Positions 14,272-20,844 of a DNA stretch of 37,107 nucleotides are shown here, in pieces. The translations under genes were made by a program, and so were the position numbers. Position 1 is the stretch's first letter. Every line of letters starts with the position of its first letter. Origin of the DNA: Acidobacteriota bacterium (GTDB lineage Bacteria; Acidobacteriota; Polarisedimenticolia; Gp22-AA2); the NCBI GenBank assembly GCA_003223165.1, contig QHXZ01000048.1, forward strand, positions 1 to 37,107. The letters run 5' to 3'. The notes under the pieces are model-generated. The model saw only the letters and a program-made list of their open reading frames with translations. It ran no database searches and was not told the DNA's origin.

Positions 14272-15649
14272 TCGCGTCCGGGCGCGCCGCCCGCCGCTGC
14301 GCCTTCATTTTCCGCCTCGCCTCCGCCAGCTCCTTCAGCCTCTCCACCACGACCTTCTCGTAGCCGACCGCGCGCGGCTCGTAATAGCGCCTGCCGCGCA
14401 GCCTCTCGGGGAGGCAATCGAGATCGGTGGTGCCCTCCTCGAAATCGTGCGCGTACCGGTAGTCCCTCCCGTAGCCGAGGTCCTTCATCAGCCCGGTCGG
14501 CGCGTTGCGGATCGCGAGCGGCACGGGATCGGCGAGCCCGGCTTTCAGGTCTTCCTGGACGCGGCCGTAGGCGACGTACACGGCGTTGCTTTTCGGGGCC
14601 GCCGCCAGGTAGGCGGCCGCCTGGGCCAGCGCCAGCGCCCCCTCCGGCATGCCGAGGAAGTGGAACGCCTCCTTCGCGTCGAGGGCGATCGACAGGGCGT
14701 GCGGATCCGCGGTGCCGATGTCCTCGGAGGCGAAACGCACCATGCGACGCGCCACATAGAGCGGGTCCTCGCCGGACTCCAGCATCCTCGCCAGCCAGTA
14801 GATGGCGGCGTCGGGGTCGCTGTTCCGAAGCGACTTGTGCAGCGCGGAGATCAGGTTGTAGTGCTCCTCGGCGGCCTTGTCGTAGAGGAGCGGCGCGCGC
14901 TGCAGCGCCCGCGCGATCGCCTCCCTCGTCACCGGAGGCGGACCGTCCGCCGCGACGGATCGGGTCCCGGCCAGGATCTCCAGGACGTTCAGGGCCCGCC
15001 GCGCGTCGCCTCCGCACAAGGAGGCGAGGTAGAGCAGATCCTCGTCCTGGACTCTCAGGAGCGATGCCGACAGCCCGCGCGGCTCGGCGAGGGCGCGCTT
15101 GAGGATCGTCACGATCTCCGCGTCGCCGAGCGGGCGCAGGACGTAGACGGCGCAACGTGAGAGGAGGGCGGCGTTGACCTCGAAGGAGGGGTTCTCGGTC
15201 GTGGCGCCGACCAGCACGATGGTGCCCTTCTCGACATAGGGCAGGAAGGCGTCCTGCTGGGCGCGGTTGAAGCGGTGGATCTCATCGACGAAGAGGATCG
15301 TGCGCCGGCCCGCGGCCTTGCGGTAGGCCTCCGCCGCGCGCATCACGTCCTTGATCTCCTTGATGCCCGACAGGACGGCGCTGAAGGCGATGAACTGACC
15401 AAGCGTGAGGCGCGCGAAGAGCCGGGCGAGGGTGGTCTTGCCCGATCCGGGGGGACCCCACAGGATCATCGAGTGCGCGCGATCGCCCTCGATGGCCTCG
15501 CGCAGGGGGCGGCCCGGCCCGATCAGGTCATCCTGCCCGACGATCTCGTCGAGGGTCGTAGGGCGCATGCGGTCGGCCAGGGGTGCGTCGGCGGCGGAGA
15601 CGCTGTCGTCCGGCGGGTGAGAATCGGGATCGGGCCCGAAGAGATCCAT
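14264..15649 (-). CDS. rarA: Replication-associated recombination protein A (RarA/MgsA AAA ATPase)
   Basis: A 461-residue protein of normal length (E. coli RarA 447). It has Walker A GPPGSGKTT (residues 65-73, Lys71), Walker B ILFVDEIHRF (118-127), sensor 1 GATTENPSF and the tetramerisation domain with SGEDPLYVARRMVRFASEDIG. C-terminal motifs SNAVYVAYG and GYGRDYRYAHDF are also typical. RarA is a clamp-loader-related ATPase that acts at stalled replication forks with SSB and RecA-type repair. The ATG at 15649 lacks a Shine-Dalgarno sequence but lies 7 nt after a -10 box. It converges with the zinc-ribbon gene and lies downstream of the XRE regulator on the same strand. Confidence 0.95.
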   Translation of the reverse strand: MDLFGPDPDSHPPDDSVSAADAPLADRMRPTTLDEIVGQDDLIGPGRPLREAIEGDRAHSMILWGPPGSGKTTLARLFARLTLGQFIAFSAVLSGIKEIKDVMRAAEAYRKAAGRRTILFVDEIHRFNRAQQDAFLPYVEKGTIVLVGATTENPSFEVNAALLSRCAVYVLRPLGDAEIVTILKRALAEPRGLSASLLRVQDEDLLYLASLCGGDARRALNVLEILAGTRSVAADGPPPVTREAIARALQRAPLLYDKAAEEHYNLISALHKSLRNSDPDAAIYWLARMLESGEDPLYVARRMVRFASEDIGTADPHALSIALDAKEAFHFLGMPEGALALAQAAAYLAAAPKSNAVYVAYGRVQEDLKAGLADPVPLAIRNAPTGLMKDLGYGRDYRYAHDFEEGTTDLDCLPERLRGRRYYEPRAVGYEKVVVERLKELAEARRKMKAQRRAARPDAIK

Positions 15650-15656
15650 GGCGGCG

Positions 15657-15686
15657 ATGCTATGTCGCGCTCGAAACGGTTGTCAA
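15657..15686 (-). promoter_or_regulatory. Promoter for rarA (leaderless geometry)
   Basis: Minus strand: perfect TTGACA (15681-15686), 18 bp, TAGCAT (15657-15662), then 7 nt to the ATG at 15649. No ribosome site intervenes. Confidence 0.5.
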
Positions 15687-15717
15687 CGGAACCGCGGCGG
15701 GATCGGACCCGTGCGAC

Positions 15718-16314
15718 CTAGCCGGCGTTCTTCTGCAGCGTGGGGCCCGTCACGGTGCGCTCGGCCACCGGATCGTCCGCGGGCGACTGGCCGAAACGGT
15801 GCAGCTGGCGCACCTTGGAGTTGGCGAGGGTCGTCACGACGGCGTCGTGCACCGCCAGGGCGGCGACCAGCGACTCCCGGGTGTGCTTCTCGAACGTCTT
15901 GAGCGCCCGGGCCAGCTCCTGATCGCTCATTTCGCGGTGATCGCGCTGGGTCGTCTCGTTCAAGGTGGCCACCGCCTCGCCGATCAGCTCCAGGGCCTCG
16001 GCCAGGACGCGTCGATCTTCGGACGTGAATGATTGCAGTTGGTAGGCGAGCTCGTAGATGTCGGCGGAGAGGCGCTCCATCCCGGTCGCGCCGTTCTCCC
16101 AATGGCGGCCGGTGAGGATCCACTCCACCGAGGTGCTGCCGATGCGCGCCAGCTCGAGGAGCCGCTTCACCTCGGGAAGAATGCCGTTCTCGTACTTGTG
16201 GACCGCGGGCTGGGTGGCCCCCAGGAGCTCGGCCATTTGCCACTGGCGCAGCCCCTTCGACTTGCGCAATGCCTTGATCCGATCTCCGATGACCGACTTG
16301 TCGAGTGGTTCCAC
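15718..16314 (-). CDS. XRE-family helix-turn-helix transcriptional regulator
   Basis: A 198-residue protein. Residues 7-60 form an XRE/Cro-type helix-turn-helix: IGDRIKALRKSKGLRQWQMAELLGATQPAVHKYENG, with the recognition helix around TQPAVHKYE. The rest is predicted helical (DIYELAYQLQSFTSEDRRVLAEALELIG and following) and may dimerise or sense a signal; I recognise no domain there. GTG at 16314 is chosen because GGAGAGG precedes it and the helix-turn-helix starts directly after. The frame is open upstream, but that part is Pro/Arg/Gly-rich and contains the promoter, so it is not protein. It has its own strong promoter with a leader of about 80 nt. Targets are unknown. Confidence 0.85.
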   Translation of the reverse strand: MEPLDKSVIGDRIKALRKSKGLRQWQMAELLGATQPAVHKYENGILPEVKRLLELARIGSTSVEWILTGRHWENGATGMERLSADIYELAYQLQSFTSEDRRVLAEALELIGEAVATLNETTQRDHREMSDQELARALKTFEKHTRESLVAALAVHDAVVTTLANSKVRQLHRFGQSPADDPVAERTVTGPTLQKNAG

Positions 16315-16402
16315 GTTCCTCTCCACCTGCCCGCCAGAATGCGCGCCGGGAAAACCGTTCGGGGGATTCCCGGAAAGCCGCGACCTGTCTGAGGTTGGGC
16401 GA

Positions 16403-16431
16403 ATTATACGTCGAGGTCCAGGGGCCGGCAA
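16403..16431 (-). promoter_or_regulatory. Promoter for the XRE regulator
   Basis: Minus strand: TTGCCG (16426-16431), 17 bp, a perfect TATAAT (16403-16408). It leaves a leader of about 80 nt before GTG 16314. The promoter also shows that the long in-frame upstream extension of this gene is not translated. Confidence 0.7.
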
Positions 16432-16565
16432 TGGATTTGATGGGCCCGACGACATGAGCAGGGCCCGTCGGCCTCGCGGGGCCAGGGCCCACACGGGGCG
16501 TGGCATCCGGACGATTTTCTGCGCCCGGGCCACCGGGGTCAGCCAAGCGACCCGGAATCAAGGGC

Positions 16566-17708
16566 TTAGGGCGTGCTCACGGGCAGCCGCCGAGGCCCTC
16601 GGAGCGGGCGGCCGAGAAGGCTCAGTCCGAAGTACGCGCCGACGTCCGGCGTGTTGTGCTCGCGGTCAAGATTCTCGATCAGGGCCCAGTCGAGCGCCAG
16701 GTCCCGCGGCAGGCGGTGGCGCAGGCCCACGGCGACCTCCCAGGCGACGCGCCCCAGGTCGCTGCCGGCGCGGAACCGAAAGGGGCCACGAGTGCGCAAC
16801 GTCTGTACGATCAGGGCGGTGTTGCGGCCGGGGCTGAAGACGTACGTGCCGAAGAGGCTTCGAGAGTCACGCAGCGGCAGATCCGGGGCCAGCCGCCACG
16901 CGCCCACGAACGTGTAGGCGTAGCCGGCGTGAAGCGTCGATCGGCCGAGGGACTTGCTCAGCGAGATCGAGGCGGCATAGTCGGTCGAGCCGCTGCCCCG
17001 CAGATGCGCCGCCGACCCGGTGGGAAGCTTGAGCGATCCGCCTGCGGCGAGAGCGGGCCGCCCGGAACCCTCCCGCAGCAGAAACGCCCTCCCGTCCAGC
17101 GTGATGTCCCCCAGGCCCAATCCGCCCGGCGGATGATCGAAGAAGACCTCCTCCCCGTCACCCACGTAACCCGCGGAGAAACGGTCGCGGGCGAAGCCGG
17201 GGCGTCCGCCGTCGGGCAGATTGAGGTGCTCGTGGTAGGCGTCGATGATCGAGTCAAGGAACCCCCGGCCGTGCTCGATGAGCGGGATCTCGATCCCGGC
17301 TTCGAAGCGCTTCGCGAGGAGGGCCCGGGCCTCGATGACGGTCCGTAGAGTCTCCCCGTCGAGGACGAAGGCCGTCCGGCCCGGCGTGACCGAGGCGATC
17401 GCCTGCAAGAGAGGCAGCGTGACGCGCCCCCCGTAGGTCTGGAAGTCGTCCTGCCGGAGGAACCGTATGAGGTCGTCGGTCGCGGCCAGGGTGTTCTCGT
17501 ACGCCAGGCCGAAGGCGACGCGCACGCCGCGATCCGCGGGCGGCCGCGCGCTTGCGGGGACCGGGCTCAGGAAGAGCAAGCTGAAGGGGAGCTGGTTGCG
17601 GAGGGGGAACGGGTCGTCCAGTTCGGCCGCGGAGGCCCCTCCCGGCAGCCCCGCCCCGACCACGGTCGCAGCCAGGAGGAGGGCGGGAAGGAGGCGGCGA
17701 AGGCTCAG
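16566..17708 (-). CDS. DUF3187-like exported outer-membrane-type protein
   Basis: A 380-residue protein with a signal peptide (LSLRRLLPALLLAATVVGAG, cleavage near ASA-AELDD) and alternating polar/apolar stretches typical of a beta-barrel. Features include FPLRNQLPFSLLFL at the N terminus, GLGDITLDGRAFLL and GGSLKLPTGSAAHLRGSGSTDY in the middle, and GAYFGLSLLG at the end. These fit the DUF3187 family. Its function is unknown; it is probably an outer-membrane barrel. The best start is CTG at 17708, which overlaps the TGA of the anti-sigma gene (CTGA), because no ATG, GTG or TTG exists near the signal peptide. It is the third gene of the sigma/anti-sigma operon and may be its envelope-facing partner. 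Confidence 0.7.
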   Translation of the reverse strand: MSLRRLLPALLLAATVVGAGLPGGASAAELDDPFPLRNQLPFSLLFLSPVPASARPPADRGVRVAFGLAYENTLAATDDLIRFLRQDDFQTYGGRVTLPLLQAIASVTPGRTAFVLDGETLRTVIEARALLAKRFEAGIEIPLIEHGRGFLDSIIDAYHEHLNLPDGGRPGFARDRFSAGYVGDGEEVFFDHPPGGLGLGDITLDGRAFLLREGSGRPALAAGGSLKLPTGSAAHLRGSGSTDYAASISLSKSLGRSTLHAGYAYTFVGAWRLAPDLPLRDSRSLFGTYVFSPGRNTALIVQTLRTRGPFRFRAGSDLGRVAWEVAVGLRHRLPRDLALDWALIENLDREHNTPDVGAYFGLSLLGRPLRGPRRLPVSTP

Positions 17709-17962
17709 GTCCTCTTGCCTCTCTTCGGCGGCCTCTTCGTCGCCCGATCCAGGAAAGTCCGGAGCTGGCGCTGGACCTCCGGGGGCACCTCGTCGCACCG
17801 CAGGCTGCGCACGAGGGCGCGCGTTTGCTTCAGGTTCTCGAGGAAATCGACGCAGGGAGGGCAGAGGGCCATGTGGGTCTCGAACGCCCCGGCCTCGTCG
17901 CCCGGAAGGTCCCCCTCCAGGTATTCGCTCAGGAGATCGATGATTTCCTTGCAGCTCTTCAT
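17705..17962 (-). CDS. zf-HC2 anti-sigma factor (soluble)
   Basis: An 85-residue protein with the zinc-binding anti-sigma signature: Cys4, then ETHMALCPPC with His30, Cys34 and Cys37 (HxxxCxxC). The first 40 residues match zf-HC2 domains that hold ECF sigma factors inactive. The C-terminal part is basic (TKRPPKRGKRT). No membrane segment is present, so it would be a soluble regulator, perhaps redox- or zinc-responsive. The ATG at 17962 overlaps the sigma factor stop (ATGA) and follows GAGAGG, a classic arrangement for coupled 1:1 synthesis. The DUF3187 gene overlaps its own stop. Confidence 0.85.
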   Translation of the reverse strand: MKSCKEIIDLLSEYLEGDLPGDEAGAFETHMALCPPCVDFLENLKQTRALVRSLRCDEVPPEVQRQLRTFLDRATKRPPKRGKRT

Positions 17963-18615
17963 CGGCCTCTCGCCGCGCCTTTCCCGCTCTCCGAGAACCG
18001 TGCGCGGGGCTTGCGCGTTCCCCACCAGTACTTTTTGATGCGCTCGCGCAGGAAAAGTCTCGCCCGGTGCAGGCGCGATTTGACGGCGGGCACGCTCAGC
18101 TTGAGGACCGCGGCCACCTCCTCGTTGCTCAGACCTTCCTGGTCGCGCAGGATGAACACCGTCCTGTACCCGGGCTCGAGGGCCTGGATCGACTCCCGCA
18201 GGTAGTGCGACAGCTCCTTGTTCAGCAGGATGCCGGCGGCATCGGGGGACCAGTCGGGAAGGGCCATTACCCGGTGGCCGTCGCCGTCGAACTCGGGGAG
18301 GTGCTCGTCGATCGACACCGTCCGGTCGTGACGCTTGCGCCGGCGGATCGTCATCAGGGCGGCGTTGACCGCGATGCGGTAGATCCAGGTCGACAGGCTG
18401 GAGGCCTCCTTGAACGACCCGATCTTCTTGTAGACGCTGAGGAAGGTCTCCTGGAGGGCGTCCTGCGCGTCCGCGTCGTTGCGGGTGAGGCCGCGGACGA
18501 GGCTGTAGACCTTCTTCTCGTAGCGCCGGAGGACTTCCTCGAAGGCCGACTCGCGTCCGGCCTTGAGCTGCGATACGAGGGCCGTGTCGTCGGCAGCCTG
18601 CAGCGTGTCCGCCAT
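17959..18615 (-). CDS. ECF (sigma-70 family) RNA polymerase sigma factor
   Basis: A 218-residue ECF sigma factor. Region 2 spans about residues 25-95 (FEEVLRRYEKKVYSLVRGL, DAQDALQETFLSVYKKIGSF, STWIYRIAVNAALMTIRRRKR). Region 4 spans about 135-195 (LEPGYRTVFILRDQEGLSNEEVAAVLKLSVPAVKSRLHRARLFL). It directs RNA polymerase to a small envelope or stress regulon. The ATG at 18615 follows GGGGAG; the frame extends far upstream, but that part is antisense to other genes and not coding. It is the first gene of an overlapping operon with the zf-HC2 anti-sigma factor and the DUF3187 protein, which are probably both under its own control. Confidence 0.93.
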   Translation of the reverse strand: MADTLQAADDTALVSQLKAGRESAFEEVLRRYEKKVYSLVRGLTRNDADAQDALQETFLSVYKKIGSFKEASSLSTWIYRIAVNAALMTIRRRKRHDRTVSIDEHLPEFDGDGHRVMALPDWSPDAAGILLNKELSHYLRESIQALEPGYRTVFILRDQEGLSNEEVAAVLKLSVPAVKSRLHRARLFLRERIKKYWWGTRKPRARFSESGKGAARGR

Positions 18616-18644
18616 TCCGCTCCCCGCAGAGGACAAGGTTGCCG

Positions 18645-18655
18645 AGGATAGCACA
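18645..18655 (-). promoter_or_regulatory. Extended -10 promoter for the sigma factor operon
   Basis: Minus strand TGTGCTATCCT: extended -10 TGC plus TATCCT (18645-18650). There is no obvious -35. The leader would be about 22 nt with a ribosome site. The same TGTGCTA core recurs near 34.05 kb and 34.09 kb. Confidence 0.35.
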
Positions 18656-18677
18656 CAGGGATGCGCGCCGATTTCTC

Positions 18678-18707
18678 TTGACCGGCGCGCGCCTGTCCTC
18701 TTATAGA
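18678..18707 (+). promoter_or_regulatory. Promoter for the CPA2 antiporter (near-leaderless)
   Basis: TTGACC (18678-18683), 18 bp, TATAGA (18702-18707), then 10 nt to the ATG at 18718. It diverges from the sigma factor promoter within about 30 bp. Confidence 0.5.
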
Positions 18708-18717
18708 TGGCGGGGTC

Positions 18718-20034
18718 ATGCACCACATCCTGCAGCTCCTTCTGTTCCTGGCCCTCGTCACCGTGGCTGCGAAGGGGGCCGGCTGGCTCAGCACGCGATG
18801 CGGACAGCCGGCCGTCTTCGGCGAGATCTTCGCGGGGCTGCTTCTCGGCCCGAGCCTCCTGGGTCTTCTGCAGTGGCCGATCTTCGCGCCGCACCCGGAG
18901 GGGTTCGTCGCCTACCCGGACCTCTCCGGCGTGGTGCAGGACCTCGCCGAGATCGGCGTCATCCTCCTGATGTTCGTCGCCGGGATGGAGACCGACCTGC
19001 AGGAGATGCGCCGGGTGGGGAGGGTGGCCTTCTGGGCGGCCCTGGGCGGGGTCCTCCTGCCCCTCGCGGGCGGCGCCGCGGTCGCCCACCGGTTCGGCTA
19101 CGGCTGGAGCGAAGGCTTCTTCATGGGCGCCGTCCTGACCGCGACCAGCGTCAGCATCTCGGCCCAGACCCTGATGGAGCTGAGACGCCTGCGCTCGCGG
19201 GAGGGCAGCACGATCCTCGGCGCCGCCGTCATCGACGACGTCATGGGGATCATGGTGCTGTCGCTGGTGGTGGCCTTCGCCGCCGGCCCGACCGCGGAAG
19301 GCGGCGCGCCGGGCGCCGCGGAGACGGCCCAGGCCGCTCTCCCCGGCGGCATTTCGATCCTCTGGACCGTCGCGCGGATGCTCCTGTTCTTCGTGATCGC
19401 GTGGGGGCTCGGGCGGCGCCTCCTCCAGCCGATCACGGAGCGCCTCGGCCGCCTGAGGCTGAGCGAGCCGCTCATCGCCGTCGTGGTCGTGGTGGCGTTC
19501 CTGTACGCCTGGGCCGCGGAGTTTCTCGGGGGGGTCGCAGCCATCACCGGTTCGTACATGGCCGGTGTCCTGTTCGCCCAGACCCCGTTCAAGCAACGGA
19601 TCGAGCGCGGCATCCACCCTCTGACCTATGCCTTCTTCGTGCCGGTGTTCCTGATCAACATCGGCCTCCGGGCCGACATCAGGCAGCTCGGCGGCCGGAT
19701 CCCTCTCACGCTCTCGATCCTCCTGGTGGCGATCCTCGCCAAGGTCGCGGGCTGCGGACTCTTCGCCTGGCTGGCGGGCTTCACGCCCAAGGAGTCGTAC
19801 CGCGTCGGCGTCGGGATGATCTCGCGCGGGGAGGTGGGTCTCATCGTCGCCGGCTACGGGCTGGTCCACGGGATCATCGCCAACGACGTCTACTCGGCGA
19901 TGATCCTGATGGTGCTGGTGACCACGATGATCACGCCCGTGTGGCTGCGGGCCGTCTTCCCGCGCGGGGCCGACGAGGAAGGCCCCGGTCATGCCTTCGA
20001 GTCGGTCGCCCACCTCGAGCGCGACGAAATCTAG
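18718..20034 (+). CDS. CPA2-family sodium/proton antiporter (NapA/KefB-like, membrane domain only)
   Basis: A 438-residue protein with about 12-13 membrane segments. Signature stretches: QPAVFGEIFAGLLLGPSLLG (residues 30-49), GVILLMFVAGMETDL, AVLTATSVSISAQTL and AVIDDVMGIM with Asp173-Asp174. A double Asp at this position is the ion-binding site of electrogenic CPA2 antiporters such as NapA. No C-terminal RCK/TrkA-N domain is attached, unlike KefB/KefC. It should exchange Na+ (or K+) for protons across the cytoplasmic membrane. Transcription appears near-leaderless. Its TAG stop shares the tetranucleotide CTAG (20031-20034) with the stop of the converging thioredoxin-like gene. Confidence 0.9.
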   Translation: MHHILQLLLFLALVTVAAKGAGWLSTRCGQPAVFGEIFAGLLLGPSLLGLLQWPIFAPHPEGFVAYPDLSGVVQDLAEIGVILLMFVAGMETDLQEMRRVGRVAFWAALGGVLLPLAGGAAVAHRFGYGWSEGFFMGAVLTATSVSISAQTLMELRRLRSREGSTILGAAVIDDVMGIMVLSLVVAFAAGPTAEGGAPGAAETAQAALPGGISILWTVARMLLFFVIAWGLGRRLLQPITERLGRLRLSEPLIAVVVVVAFLYAWAAEFLGGVAAITGSYMAGVLFAQTPFKQRIERGIHPLTYAFFVPVFLINIGLRADIRQLGGRIPLTLSILLVAILAKVAGCGLFAWLAGFTPKESYRVGVGMISRGEVGLIVAGYGLVHGIIANDVYSAMILMVLVTTMITPVWLRAVFPRGADEEGPGHAFESVAHLERDEI

Positions 20035-20354
20035 GAGCCCCCCGCCAGGCGGGCGATCGCCTCCTCCTGCGCGCGCAGCGTCGGCTGCATCGAGACCACC
20101 CGCCCCTCGGTGTCGAGCAGCACCGAGTACGGGAGGCCGCTCTCGCGCAGGCCGTACAGGCGGCCGATGGGTCCCTTCCGCCCTCCGTCGTGGACCTGCC
20201 GTCCCGGGAGCCTCAGATTGTACACGTAGGCCTCGTAGGCCTTGCGATCGTCGTCGAGGCTCACGCCCACGATCTCCAGGCGGCCCGCGTACTGCTCGGC
20301 CAGGCGCCGCAGCACCACCGTCTCCGGGCGGCAGGGGGCGCACCAGGTGTCCAC
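20031..20354 (-). CDS. TlpA/thioredoxin-like protein, C-terminal catalytic half (separated by a frame break)
   Basis: This frame starts directly at VDTWCAPCRPE, which contains the CxxC redox motif CAPC of TlpA/ResA-like thioredoxins. It continues through LEIVGVSLDDD, SGLPYSVLLDTEGRVV and the cis-Pro region. The first strand and helix that should precede the motif (typically ending in VVxFWATWC) are absent from this frame. The PDZ and alkyl-hydroperoxide-type lead-in (APDFTARDLSG) lie in the other frame up to about 20350. GTG 20354 is not a real start. The intact protein would be an exported thiol-disulfide oxidoreductase. Confidence 0.75.
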   Translation of the reverse strand: MDTWCAPCRPETVVLRRLAEQYAGRLEIVGVSLDDDRKAYEAYVYNLRLPGRQVHDGGRKGPIGRLYGLRESGLPYSVLLDTEGRVVSMQPTLRAQEEAIARLAGGS

Positions 20355-20781
20355 TCAGGTCGCGCGCCGTGAAATCCGGGGCCATGAGGCCCGTCCGCGC
20401 CTCGCCGGGGGCGGCGGGGGCCGGAGCGCCCGCGGGCGCGGACGACTTCGGCAAGGCCACGCGCAGGGTCCCGGCCCCCCGGCCGAGGATCAGGCGGGTC
20501 TCGTGGGCGCTCGAGCGCCCAAACAGGTCGAGCGCCCTCTCCGGGGAAAGGGGGCCGAGGTCGACGAGGCTCTGGTCGTCGATGACGAGAATCCGATCGC
20601 CCGCCAGCACGCCGGCGGTGGCGGCGGGGGACCCGGGCTCCACCGCCTCGACGACCAGGCGGCCGTCGTGAACCGCGAGCGTCATGCCGCCCGCACCGGC
20701 CGCCAGCGCACCGCAAGGGAGGAGCATCGCGAGCAAGGCGAGGAGCGCCGCCCGCGGCGCATCGTGATCCGCATGCCGCAT
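20350..20781 (-). CDS. TlpA/thioredoxin-like protein, N-terminal signal peptide and PDZ half
   Basis: The ATG at 20781 begins a signal peptide (AALLALLAMLLPCGALAAGAG). A PDZ domain follows (AVEPGSPAATAGVLAGDRILVIDDQSL, about residues 46-72), then a Pro/Ala linker and the opening strand of a redoxin domain (TGLMAPDFTARDLSG, 130-144). At that point homology moves to another frame that resumes at VDTWCAPC. About 14-17 residues expected in between (the strand that ends before WxxWC) are missing, so both a deletion and a frame change are present. A PDZ-thioredoxin fusion is itself uncommon and would suggest targeting of oxidoreductase activity to peptide tails in the periplasm. Confidence 0.75.
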
Positions 20782-20844
20782 GGTGAACGCATGGTAACAT
20801 GCGCGACCCGTGGCGGGCATTCGAGGAAAGGGCGGTCGACCACG

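Noticed and set aside
16315-16533. N-terminal extension of the XRE regulator
   Set aside because: The frame is open, but it contains a TTGCCG-17-TATAAT promoter and reads as Pro/Arg-rich filler; the helix-turn-helix begins right after GTG 16314, which has a ribosome site.
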